A stretch of 64,000 nucleotides of DNA, taken from Channa striata. Taxonomy: Eukaryota; Chordata; Actinopteri; Anabantiformes; Channidae. The stretch is from positions 15,696,040 to 15,760,039 of the forward strand of contig CM065170.1 of the NCBI GenBank assembly GCA_033026295.1, given 5' to 3'. How positions within the stretch are numbered: the first letter of the stretch is position 1; each line of letters begins with the position of its first letter. The notes under the pieces were generated by a model. That model was not told the DNA's origin. It ran no database searches and saw only the letters and a list, made by a program, of their open reading frames with translations. The translations under genes and the position numbers were made by a program. Positions 12,601 through 24,342 of this stretch are shown piece by piece.

Positions 12601-15592
12601 GAGAGGGAGGTGTTAAGGGGTTGCGGGGGGCTGCGTTGCTCACTGGATTTATATTTATTAGTCTTCGTTACATTGAGCATGAACACAACATGCCCACACA
12701 TACTGTACAGTTAAGTGACGCACAAACAAACTGCCAACATAATCTCGTACTCTTCCTGTGGTGGTAAAACAGTTTATGTTTGTGATTGGCATTAAATAGA
12801 GAGTATGGGGGCATGTTAGACTGTGAAAGGGCTTTACCACATCATAGCAGCACATTACCGATGCCTTTACTGTGGTTTTGTATTTAGGTTCCTTAAGGAG
12901 TTAGTGAGGGTGGCTGTATTTGTTTACTGTGTGACACAAAGATCCTTTAGTGCAAGGTTACACTGTGTGACTTTGTGTGTGCATGTTTGTTTGCTTGCAT
13001 TCAAATGTGTGTACATTTGGAAGTGATTCTCTGCGCATCATTTGTTTACGCCTCGAATAGTGGCCATCATCTTTTCCACTAAGAGAACAATAGCCATTTT
13101 TCCTCTTTGCTCAGGAGACAATGAAGTGCCTTCCCGCCTCGCAAGTGACAGGCCAATAAAAAACGTAATTGGATCTGTCAATCAAACACTGCTGCAGCGC
13201 GGGGGTGGGTTGTTGTCCGAAGGGTAGCCGGACAACAGGAGTAGTGCAGAGGAAGAAGGGAAGAGGGAGTGAGGTGTGCAGTTGTGAAGCACCGGCGTAC
13301 ACATTTGCCTCTCTGCACAGTGCCCAGAGGCGCTCTGCGATGGTAACAGAGGTGTACAATTGTTGTGTTTTGTTGTTTGTATGTACCATGGCCGGGGTTG
13401 ACGATCTGTCTTTGTTTGTAGGTATTAGTGGGTCGGTGATGTGGCTTTGATGCAACTACACAGGAGGACCGAGGCTGCCAGAGCCTCTGAAGGTCACGGC
13501 GGATGTACTAGTGCTGATGTGCCTGTCTATAGTTTGAATGCGCTCAGACCGTCAGACATGTTGTTTTCTCGTACCAGGGAAAGGTCCTGTCATTAGTCAG
13601 GAAGGCCAAGACGCGTTAGTAATATTTTTCACGGCACAACACACACACTAAACATCACCTTGTCAGATTAAATCATCAGCGTGTTCGTATGCGTACCTTA
13701 GCCTGTCCAGGTACATAGATTATGTTTATTTCCTGCCAGATAAGCAGTGTGCGTGCCTGTACGCTCGTGCTCACACACTGTTATTGCATGCAGTTGTCTT
13801 GTTTCTCTAAGTTTTAATGACAGCTACTTAAATTAAGAGCCCATTTACAGCTTCTCTGACAGAGACGTTAAGTGCGCATTCGGATTTCATTGTGCTCGTC
13901 TGGGCCCTGCCCTGGCTTTTAGGAGATGGCTTTCTTGTGTCTTTCGTGACATTCTTTTTCCATTATTAGCAAGCCTAAATTATTACAGAGTAGAGTAACT
14001 CAGTTGTTCCTCGCATTATGATCTCAAGCACACTGTAATGTTGTGCCGGATCTCTTTTTATGAAGAGACAAAAGATGTTATAACTGTAAGTAAGACTGTG
14101 GAATACAGGTCTTATGAAGAATGCCTCACACTAACCAGCAAATAGCCACTGCTCACACACATAATTACACAAGCAATTTTACTGAATACAGTATACTTTG
14201 CAATACTTTGGACTTCCTTAAAAACCTATATATGATAATGTGTAATAATAATAATAACTGATGGATGCACAAAAATATTTTCTTTTCCCATTGCACTGAA
14301 AAAAATGCTAAGAACCTCAAAGGGGATGTTAATTTAAAGGAATAAAAGAAGAGCTGTCTGCTTTCTTCCAGTGTTTTCTTGGTGCTCTGCTACTAGTCGA
14401 TTGCAGCAACAAACTTGATTTAAAAGTTAATATTTGTTCCATTCCTTTTTATAAAAACAGCAATAATGCAGAGTAAACTAACTCAGCAAAATCTACTGCT
14501 CAAGAACAAAATATAAAGGGTGCGATGTCACCAATAAAATGACACACTTCATTTACTACTGTACACTGCAGTTTGCTAAAATAATCTGTTATAATATTCT
14601 AATATATTTTTCAACTTGGCATACAACTGAGAATAGAAAATCTTGAGGGACTATTTTACAGTACGAATAGGGTGGTTTTATGAAGAGCTATTAGCTCTAG
14701 GTGTTGCGTCTTTAAACTTGTGGAAGTCTTGCAATGCCTTTGTGCTGATGAGCATTGTTAAGTTTGACATTATCCGGGTCTGTCTTGTAATATCATGCAG
14801 GGCCAATGTCTCCGCTGATCAATTAAGAATATGTGTTTGCCCCCTGTGAAAATCTTCCTAATTTTTGGTTTTGTTATGAAAAACGGTCCCTCTGCTCCGG
14901 CCTTCTAAAGTAGGTAATTACTATGAGAGATTCCCTGTGGGGGGATTAAAACAAATGACACAGAAAACACAGCCGTTCCCCATCACCACTCACTCAAGCC
15001 CTGCCTCAGCTCCAAAGCCTTTTCCTTGTATCGCCTACATGCCCATGAATACGCAAGCAGTCACAATAAAAAATGCTGGCAGCTCATGAAAATTAGTGGG
15101 GTCAGACAGAGACAAGTCGGGGAATGATGGGGAGGCATCACGATTTATGGACATGGTATAACTGGTTTAGCATTAGGAGCTAAACAAAACATATGGTATT
15201 CATACTGTTTGTAAGGGCCGTGGCTGAAAAAGGCATCTGTCCTGTCAGTTTTGCGGTGACAGGCTGCAGGGAGCATTACTCATCATTACAATCTCTGCTG
15301 GCAGCCTATTTTCATCACATTACAGTTGTATAATGAAGCATAGCGATCTAGCGTCCTCAGGTTCTCTGAATAGTTCACCATTAACACCAGCCGAGGGCAT
15401 TCACTCAAGTTGCTTTATTGAACAGTTACTGTAGTTTATGTATAATTGATTCATTGCTGTAAAACAATACGTGTAGGAGGAATCTTGATGCGGTAGGAAT
15501 TTTAAATTATTGTCTAGCTTTGATTAGGCAGATTTGATTGACTTACTTATTAAAGAACCGTACTCAAGGATTCAGATTAATTGGAGTTTGAT

Positions 15593-15599
15593 TACTAAC
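15593..15599 (+). promoter_or_regulatory. nrxn3: Splicing branch-site consensus TACTAAC
   Basis: A perfect TACTAAC lies in the last 35 nt of the intron, with the presumed branch adenosine at 15598, 28 nt before the end of the acceptor AG (15625-15626). A T-rich tract (15602-15623) separates the two. Spacing and order are those of a strong vertebrate 3' splice site and support the exon start at 15627. Confidence 0.75.
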
Positions 15600-15626
15600 G
15601 CATTTTTTTGTGTCTTTCTTTTCCAG

Positions 15627-15798
15627 GAGCAAGGTAAAATAGGTGTGACGTTCAACATTGGGACGGTGGACATCAGTGTTAAAGAGGCATCCATAACGGT
15701 AAATGATGGCAAGTACCATTTGGTTCGGTTCACCAGGAATGGAGGCAATGCAACTTTACAGGTGGACAACCGGCCCCCCAATGAGCACTTCCCTGCAG
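15627..15798 (+). CDS. nrxn3: Neurexin-3 exon: central part of LNS6 domain
   Basis: This 172-nt exon begins [20 protein letters not shown] and ends in NEHFPAG. It is the middle of the sixth laminin/neurexin/sex-hormone-binding-globulin (LNS6) domain, the part shared by alpha- and beta-neurexins. In neurexins this domain binds neuroligins, LRRTMs and cerebellins across the synapse, with calcium. The motif [20 protein letters not shown] is a family hallmark and contains a conserved N-glycosylation sequon (NAT). The acceptor is TTTTCCAG|GAG and the donor GCAG|GTATTG. The exon starts in phase 0 and ends in phase 1, exactly at splice site 4, so it can join either the cassette at 24253 or the exon at 25950. 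The preceding LNS6 exon is not in the window. Confidence 0.95.
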
Positions 15799-18700
15799 GT
15801 ATTGCCCCACTTATTCCTTTGTGTATGGAATTTAAAAGACAACTAGAGTAAAATGTTAAATTATAAACCACTGGACACCGCCTACAGTATTTGTCACCAC
15901 AACCAAGAATTAAAATAAGCCAATATAAAAATGTTCGCTTTCTCTCGTGCCCCTTAGAGGCATGCAGTAACATTAGCTGGCACACACTGAGCCCCTGCAA
16001 ACCGTGCCTCCAAAATATTACCCCCTCTCACACCTACACTCTGACCAGACTAGCACACCAAACTGGAATCTTTTGTCTTGTAAAAGCCATTAATTGGGCA
16101 ACATTTGGCCAGTTGACTTCAGGAAAAGCACTGAAAAGCACTGAGAGGCATTTGGTCGGTGGATGAGCAAAGGAGAGGATGCAGGCAAAAACCAAGGGTG
16201 GCCTGCTGGCCAGATAAAGCTGCTGCCTGCCTGTATCTCTCATTCCCAGGTCAGCAGAAGCAGCACAGCAGCAGAATACAAATAGGGTCATCAAACAGAG
16301 CCCCCTCCATTTGGAGGCTCAGGCACTCCCTTCATTTGGAACAGAGATATGCCGCTCAGCTAGCTAGGTGAAAGGGTGAGAGAAAGACAGAGAAGGGAGG
16401 AATGGGAAAAAAAATCCTCTCTGTCTTCTACTTAACAGTCCATTAAATTGAGTTGGCTCTCCTGGTCTTTGATATCTGTGCCTCCATGTTAGCCAGCTTA
16501 GCAGAGGCCACCTTTGTTTCCTTGTTCCCTATTACCCACTCTTCAATTTCACTTAGTCAAACAGAGCAGACGCACGGGGATGCAGCACGGGCACAGAATG
16601 GCAGTTGAAGCAAGGAGAAGTTGAAATGACAAAAGATAATATGAAACTTCATTGATCTCTGAGGTGAAATTGCACCATGGCAGAAAGACGTAATTGGACA
16701 GAAACAGATGTAGAATAAACAGATTATGCTGAAGCTTAAATAGTGTTACATTACCAGATGTGGAGGGGAAACGTGTCCATGAATTCAAAGTCAAGAAAAA
16801 AAGGAAAAACAATACGAAATAGCTGATGCTACCCAAAGGTAAGGAGGAAAGAAATAGAAGTTGATCCCTTTTACGTCTCAGCAGCCCTACAGCATGCTCC
16901 TAGTTGCATGCCTTCACCAAGGACAGGGCAGCATCCTCTCCTGGCGTGACCTGGCACGCTGTTTTGGTTTGGTTCGATGCCAGCACAGGTGACGTTAATC
17001 CCTTCTGTCTCTTGCTTTCTTTTGCCGTCGGCTGTCTTTCGCTTTTCTTTGACCAGATAAAGTTAGACGGGTTTCATAACTGTGTTTCATCCACAGTAAT
17101 GTTGGAAAATACGGAGAAACTCTGGCGCATGTGGCACACGCAAGCACAGGAGTGACGTCCCCTTCACATTCCCATTCATGCTTAGATGCTCCCTCACTCA
17201 AAAATCTGAGAAATGCATCGTTGCACAAAAGTAGTTCTTGTCGTGTTAATTTAGACCTGCGCTAGAAAAAAGTTAAATTATCCTCCAGCCTTCCATCTTC
17301 ATCATTATCCTAAACATTTATTTCTCAACTTTGACTTGGTCAGTATCTATAAAACAAATCCAGCATTCATTCAGAAATTACCTCCAAAAGGCAGAAGGCT
17401 TGCAGCTGAGTTTAAACAATGCACAACACAGTGGACTTTTTAGCTTTGGATTTGTTCCAAGCGATCCCACTGAGGTTTGTTCCCCTGTCCGTCCACCTGC
17501 CATTGTCTTGGAATAGAGTTGAGGTTAGAGGATCGAACGTGTGGTAATTTCTTTTTCTCTTCAGCACAGGTAATTTGCAGGACACTCAGTGATAGTAATT
17601 CAACAATGATTGATTTTTTTTTCTTTCGCCTTGTAAAGGTGTTGTCATCTCATGAGTAATTACATGTTAGGGTGCAGATTCATCGACGGCTTTCTCGCAC
17701 TCTTAATGCTTAACTTGAACGCCTCGAGGCCCTCAGGTCGTTCAATAAACAGTTACCGGATCTGGGCATGCCCTCTCTACCTGGTGGGGAATAGGTAACG
17801 ACAAAGTTGTTGGTGAATCGCTTGTCAGTCAAAGCTGCTTACAAAATAGCCTGCGGTGTGTAAATTGGACGTTTTAAAGGCAACGTTTGTTGGCCCACCA
17901 AGGTTTAGAAGTGATGGGATCTGCTTAAATGGGAGCAGGAGATTTGAACAAAATGAGCTGCTTCTAATTATGAAACAGAGCAGGTAAACAAAAGACTATT
18001 ACAGCATTGACTTTACCTCCATGTCTCATTCACCTTTCCAACTTTTCATTTATCCTCAAAAATTTTCTCATTCTTAACATACATATCCCACCTTATATTA
18101 CAGAATTTATATAATTAAAACTTGAACTCATAATGTTTCTGTACTGCTGATAACTAATCATTCTGCTCCTTATAAGTGCTTTCAGAGGTAAACTTGCAGT
18201 CTCCTTGACTTATTTCGTAACTCCCATAAAGACGCTAAAACCAATAATTAATAGCCTGCACACACATTTAGTGTGTGTCACTCCAGGATTAACTTATTCG
18301 TATATTCCTTAGGTCTCTATTATTGGCAAAGAAAGATTAAAAACACATCTGCTCCAATGGTTGACATGTTTCTTTATTCCAAAATGTGTAGTCAAGGTCA
18401 AAAAACTTTTTTCATCTTTTACAGTGGGCTGAAGTGAGCAAGGGTTAGTTGTAAAAAGGCTGATATAAAACGTTACACGACTCTGAGCTTTCGGGACATT
18501 TTGTACTAATCTCTTTTTCCAAAAAATTTAATTCAAATTAATAATAAAAACTAATAGTAAAATCTGGGAATATAATGCAGCAATACCACAAGTCAGGACA
18601 CATGAGCAGTAAGTCAGTCATATAAGTTTTATTGTTAAAACTTTGTAATTAAGTAAGTATTTGTGAGCACAGTTTTTTAAACAATTTTAAGATAAAACCA

Positions 18701-20524
18701 ATATTTATAGATATATAACAAGCTAAATTAAACTGGATAGAACAAAAATACTGTCAGACAATAGAAAAGGTGACATAACATGCAAAAGCGCAGCTAACAG
18801 GAATAAGCAGGTCATGTTAGAACTAGATCTCCACATGAGCAGTCTAGGGTCTAACTGGACTATATTATAATGAGAGGTGTTTCTTATGTTTAGCTCACCT
18901 CATTTATCCAGTAACAAGGGTGAGAAGTATATAATATTAATACATTGGGATGTTGTTCAGGACAATACCATTACTAACTTTGACGAGATAAACTTGAATT
19001 AACGACTCACAAAGTTTTAAAAAAGCTGGCCATTACATGTTTTGTACAGACTGAGGATGTGGTAAACTTGTATTACTCGATATCTTCAGATTAGTAGAGA
19101 ATAAACGGCAGAAAGAGTGTAGGAAGGAAGGGATCTTTTTACGGCACATAGTGATACTTGAAACTACCTCGTTTATTAAATAGCTGATTCAACGATGCAG
19201 CCTTGAATTGCTTAAGCTTGTCTGACTTTGTCACTACTTTTTTGTTGCCCTGTCTTATCCTAGCAATGTCACTTTCCAGACCTCAACATTAACTTTACTT
19301 TCGGTGTTATTCGCAAGAAATGTTGGCTGAGCTACAAAATTTTTTTAAAAAGGATGCGCTAACAAACTATCCTATTATTACAAAGAGGGATATGATCACA
19401 GTTCTAGGACCTGGGATGTCATGGCCGTTAAGTCCACGTGACATCTACTTGCATTTCTTGGTTTTGCATCTTAAAACGTAATGAACACAACATTGCCCTA
19501 TGTTTTTTTCAATATCTTAATAGAACATAGAGGACTCACGATCTAATTCATCCATTCAAAAATATAACCGCAATGATCCAAACAGCAGTGTTTCCATGAG
19601 GCTTCTGCAGCTTACACATGTTCACCGTTTCTGTGTGGGCATTGATCGTATGTGTGAGTTGACTGCTTTGGCTTTTCTTTTCTCTAATTTTCTCTTATTA
19701 TTCTTCCCCTCTATCAGTGCATTCTAAGATCTTTTCTTTTGTGTCTTTGTCGCCACATTCCTTTTTTAGGCACATTTTACATCCTTTTCCAGTCGGTGAT
19801 CATCAGGATCTCATCATCAGCCCCTCTCCCACAATACCGTGTACTTTTGTGACAGTGCACATTACCGCAGGGGCTTTTCTTTGTTTAGTGAGAGGGTTCC
19901 ACTCTTCTTATGTAACACTCCTAATTCCTGTACTCTTTGATATGGGTTTACATGATCTCCGTGCGTGAGTTAGAATCTTGGAATCAAAGCACTATTAGGC
20001 TGAACTAGGCAGTAGTTGTGGATCACACTTTTGCTGAAGTTGACCGATCTTCAGCCACTGTTTCAGATAAATAACCAGTGACCTAACTACTTGGACCTTG
20101 GGGAAAGTGTGTAGAAGTGTGTTCCATCATGTGTGGTGGGTACAGGAGCGTTGGTCATTGTGACACTGACCTTGTTCATTTTAAGGCGCACACATGTGCT
20201 CATACACACAAAGACCTTCATCCGTGCGCTGATGAGCACAGTATTATGACTTCTACCCCCTAAAACAGGCACAATGAATAGCAGCATTTCAAAGTATCTG
20301 CCATCTTTGTTATGAAATATAGACAAAACAATTCCTCGGGAGTGAGATAAATCCCCACGCGTCCCCAGGGCCAAACATGATTAGCCCTATCAGAGACACA
20401 ATCTCTGTCGCTCTCAGGATTCAGACGAGGCTGAGTGTAGAGGCCGCCACTCTAATTTTTCTTTTCAACACCGTAAATTTCCGAGCTACGTGATAAATGA
20501 TGAATTTACTCGGTGACTTTGTCT

Positions 20525-20960
20525 GACATGGAAGGAGGAGAGAGGGAAAGTAAGCACAAGAAACACAGGGACATGCGAGAGTGGAAAGGAAATGCAGCCA
20601 CTGAGGGAACACAGAAGCGTTTAATGGAGTAGATGACGGGAATAAGTTGAGGAAAGAGAGAAAGAGCTGACGTATAGACAGATAGATGGATAGAGGAGAG
20701 GAGAAAGGGAATGGAGAGCGAGTGAAAAGTAGATAAATGATACTAGAATTGTGGCTGTAGTTGAAGAGGTCTGATTCAGCCAAGAAGAGCAAGGAGAGAT
20801 GATTGCTCTGGAGAGAGAGACGGAGAGAAAGAGAATAGAGGAGAGCAGATGAAGGAGCGGAGGATAGCTGGATGGATGGTGGGCTGAGGAGAGAAAGAGA
20901 ATAAAAAGAAACTTAGGTAGAAGGATGAATAGAAGAGGAGAGGCAGAGATGAAAGTCAGG
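20525..20960. repeat. Long interrupted polypurine tract
   Basis: Over about 430 bases the + strand is strongly enriched in G and A, with GAGAGAGA, GGAGAGGAG, AGATAGATGGATAG and AAAGAGAATA units and only short interruptions. This is low-complexity sequence. The opposite strand reads as a Ser/Phe/Leu/Pro-rich open frame, an artefact of pyrimidine codons. Confidence 0.65.
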
Positions 20961-22812
20961 TGTAGATTGGAAAGGAGGTGGGTGGTGCAGGATATTCATA
21001 ACCGGGAGGCTGCAACAGCTAGCTACAGAGTTGAGCTGTGAAATAATGATTTTTGGACAGGGCCATACTTTATCAAATGTACTCATCATCCCCAAATGGA
21101 GAGAATGCCAGGAGCCTGTCACAGTAGCCATTTTCACAGTTTTGATGCGCTCTCAGCGTTGGCCCTGTGATGGAACCCCAGTGAGATTAGTCTGGCAAGC
21201 AAACTGAGTAGAACGACCAACCAGCAGATGACTGTCGCCATGCCAGTGTTTGTGTTGACTGAATGGCTGCCACCAAAGGAGAAACATTTAGACATTGTTT
21301 TGGCTGGGAAAGAGAATGGTGAAGGCATGCATGAGGCCGAAAGAGTAAAGTCAACTGTATGCAAACACGCAGACTGTCCAATACTCGCTGATAGAGTGTC
21401 AGTAAATGAATCTAAACATATTATGAGATGCAATAGTTAGAATAAAACAGTTGTTCATACATGTAATCAGAGAGTGATTACAATGAAGCGAAGTCCAAGA
21501 AAAGCAACTCATCTTCTGTAATGACTTTATGTTGTGCTTGATTGGTTCAACTAAAGAGTCCAACCGTACTGCCCGGGTTTTTAAATTACACCTTTCTCGG
21601 CATAATTGATAGTCAGCTGGTTTATAACCTAATGAGGTGACACCCTCAAAATAAAATAAAAGGGCATAGGCTTTGCAGTTTAATAGATGTGCACGTTTGC
21701 TGACAAATGATGTCACACTAAAACTGCTTCTGGTCGTACCAGCTGGAGAAAGGCTGGATCTGCCATAACCATGAGTCTTTACCAGTGTTTGCTCTATTGC
21801 TTTAACCAACTTTTATTTGTAATATAACAAAGCTGTTACTTATTATTTTCATACATACATAGATTACATCAGATGGCTTCTGAAGAAATTCTTCTGGTTT
21901 CCAATAGACTTTTATTTTCTTTTGGCAAACTATAAAGAAAAAATTGATTCTCCAAGCAAAATATTTATAGCAGGACTATTATTTAAAAAAAAGTGCAAAA
22001 CACTCATTTTACCCATAATACCTGTTTACATAGCAGTCTAGACTGAATACTGCACAAGCCAAAAATATTACTGCTCGTTGCTTTAATACAAGCAACAACC
22101 AGTGTGAGGGTGTGTAATGGTGACAAAAAATCAAATCCATAATGGTGCAGAATTTCACTTTCCTTTTTCAGGAGTACACTGAAAGGCTGATAAGAAATCT
22201 TTGATGAAATATCTGTCAACTCTGCCTGAAAAAAACCTTGAAAGCAGAGTGATTTTATAATAAACAATAAAGTGTTTATTGGCAAGGTCATCCATTTTGA
22301 AGTCACCTGTAGAAATTGAATATCAAATCGACCAACTAAAGAGATTTTTCTCATTAGTTGGACAATTAGCTTGTGGTGTATTCATTACAGGGGAACTGTC
22401 ACCTCATTAATCACCCAGAACAATGTAAGAGCAATACCTGAGAGTGGGACATTAGCAATGCATGGCAAGCTTACACCCCTCCTCTCACTTCACAACATGA
22501 CGTCACTCCAGATAGATAGACGCTGCCATTAGTTCCCAGTTCCTCATCCTACACCCCCAAAAACCCGACCCTTTTCTGTCTGTCTGTCCCCTGGTTTCAC
22601 ATACAGCCATTACGCCTCCCTCTGTGGCCGTGGTCCAGAGCAGAGTGTATTTGGCTGCCACGTGAAACCTGCTTGAGATCAAAGGAAGTGTGGGGGGAGT
22701 CCTGCTAGTAGCTGATTAACCTGCTGGCACACTGCAGACACAGTCCTTCAGCTTTTTCTGCTCCCTTGCAGCCACATTTACACTCTGTCCAAGCTCCTTG
22801 TAAACTGAGCTG

Positions 22813-22829
22813 TTTTTTTTTTTTTTTTT
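22813..22829. repeat. Poly(T) run
   Basis: Seventeen consecutive T bases within the pre-SS4 intron. It could be the reverse-oriented A tail of an old retrocopy, but no body is recognised beside it. Confidence 0.7.
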
Positions 22830-24098
22830 GTAGAAGGGCATGATAGAAAGTTAGAAGTGAGAGGAAAAGAGGAACATGAGCAAGGTTATGTTTTGCCTAA
22901 CTGCTTCGGAGCATAATGGTCTAAATGAATGGTTTAATAAAAGAAAAAATGTGGTGTGTTCTTTAGTATAATTTTAATCAGCAGATGAGCTGCAAATCAG
23001 CGAGCAATGAAAGAGGAACTAACATGAACTGTACTGTAATGCTTTAAAAGAGTTCCATAAGGATCTTAAACCCTGCAGCCCCGCCCTCACTGAGGTTGAT
23101 CCCCGTGACTGTGTGCGTTCGCACCATCTTGTCAAAATAGCTGTCACCTGCAAATTCTAGCAGCCCAAAATATTTCCAGGAGGCGTTTCCTCACAGTTAT
23201 GAAGCTTTGCCCTTCACTTGTGTTATAAACAATGCATATCTTTTCTTGCAAATGCTTTCCCACCTGGGTACTGAAAGACATCATGGTGTCATTCATAATT
23301 TCACACAGGCCTTACACCCTTTTTTCATATCTCAAGTTTTCTGAAGACTTAGCTGTATGTCCCGACTTCTCAGTGTGGCCAGATTGAAGTAGCTCTCACA
23401 GGTAAACCGTAGCCTACACAACGAGAAACCTTATCGTGCTAGAAATAATACTAAGCACACAAACAACCTTCCCTGTAAAAGGTGACATACTAGCTCTAAT
23501 TCCCATACACTCAGCCACAGACTCAGTAGAGAACAGTCTGGCACTTGGGGGGAGCGCTTTCTCGCCAAAAAGACCTCCCGCCACGTCAGTAATGATCTCA
23601 TTTGTATGCATTGTCCTCGTCAGATATGTGTCACTGTGGGACTTCACTCCCAATAGGTCTGCAGTACTTGGAATTACCACTTCCTTTTCAGCATTAGGCA
23701 CACAAATGCTGCACACACACTTTTTCTCTGCTGCACAGCTTCTTTTTTCCAAATAAGCTACTAAACCGAATCATTCCTTGGTCCTTGAAATGTAAAAGCA
23801 GGTGGTGTCCAGTGGGAGAATTAGTGCACATAAATTAAGTCCAATTTGCTTCAGAGAAAGCCAATTAATGCTTGTCTACCTTTAAAAACCACTAGATAAA
23901 TTTCCTTTTGTCGTTATTATGAAATATGATTACTATATTACAGGACTTGTTGTGTATTTTATGTATTTAACCTTTTCTTGCAGATTATTATTTATGCAGT
24001 TTGTCTTTTCCATGACTGCTATGGACTATGTGTTGTGCTTTAATCCATTAATATTGTGTTAAATATTGGTGTGGAGTGTGCTGTACAAATCAGATTTT

Positions 24099-24251
24099 TA
24101 AACAATAAACTACTTAGAAAAAAACATCATAAAGCTTTTATAAATATTTCTAAACAAAGATAAAACACATTATAAACCACTGTATAAATGTGTGATGTCT
24201 GTTGCTGTTGCCGACTGTTTCAAGCTGTTTGTTAAACTTTCAAATTTTAAA
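24099..24251 (+). promoter_or_regulatory. nrxn3: UAAA-rich block next to the SS4 acceptor (candidate STAR-protein binding region)
   Basis: Ten TAAA tetramers lie at 24099, 24106, 24130, 24141, 24151, 24161, 24173, 24185, 24233 and 24248, ending directly at the splice acceptor of the SS4 cassette. Chance would give about two in 153 bases at 65% A+T. The STAR-family RNA-binding proteins SAM68, SLM1 and SLM2 (KHDRBS1-3) are known to control neurexin SS4 splicing and prefer U(A/U)AA sites, usually in clusters. Assigning this block to them is inference. Further TAAA/TTAA copies lie just after the exon (for example about 24440-24455). Confidence 0.5.
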
Positions 24252-24252
24252 G

Positions 24253-24342
24253 GCAACAGCGACATTGAGCGCTATCAAATGGCAAATAAGAAAATCCCGT
24301 TCAAATATACCCGGCCAGTAGAAGATTGGCTTCAGGAGAAAG
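24253..24342 (+). CDS. nrxn3: Neurexin-3 splice-site-4 (SS4) cassette exon
   Basis: Exactly 90 nt, phase 1 at both ends, bounded by TTTTAAAG| and |GTAAAC. With the shared first base it encodes [19 protein letters not shown] followed by [12 protein letters not shown]. This is the classic 30-residue SS4 insert of LNS6. The Tyr/Phe-Lys-Tyr and EDWLQEK features fit NRXN3 better than the NRXN1/2 insert, which reads IPYRLGRVVDEWLLDK. In neurexins, including or skipping this exon switches partner choice: skipping favours LRRTM and strong neuroligin binding, and inclusion favours cerebellins. The flanking exons (15627 and 25950) join in frame without it, so skipping is structurally allowed here. Confidence 0.96.

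Larger units (their letters stand above)
1..15626 (+). other. nrxn3: Intron of nrxn3 upstream of the first visible exon (3' portion)
   Basis: No exon is recognisable in these 15.6 kb. The LNS6-opening exon and the beta-specific exon of neurexin-3 would be expected upstream of the exon at 15627, but no matching reading frame with splice sites was seen, so this is read as the 3' part of one large intron. It holds two SINE copies (222-535 and 575-835), a candidate dispersed repeat (about 9045-9600), a TG microsatellite (3127-3147), a purine-rich low-complexity stretch (about 2215-2365) and otherwise A+T-rich unique-looking DNA. The 3' end has a TACTAAC branch site and a T-rich tract before the acceptor at 15625-15626. 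The short open frames here match no family I know. Confidence 0.75.
15799..24252 (+). other. nrxn3: Intron upstream of the SS4 cassette (8.5 kb)
   Basis: Starts GTATTG and ends TTTTAAAG. No gene or RNA gene is recognised. It holds a long purine-rich stretch (about 20525-20960), a 17-base T run at 22813-22829, and mostly A+T-rich unique-looking sequence. The last 155 bases are packed with TAAA tetranucleotides (listed separately). Open frames here are short and unrelated to known families. Confidence 0.8.

Noticed and set aside
1..15626. Beta-neurexin-3 first exon and promoter
   Set aside because: Looked for a start codon followed by a His-rich segment and donor, and for the LNS6-opening exon; none was found, so no promoter is claimed in the window.
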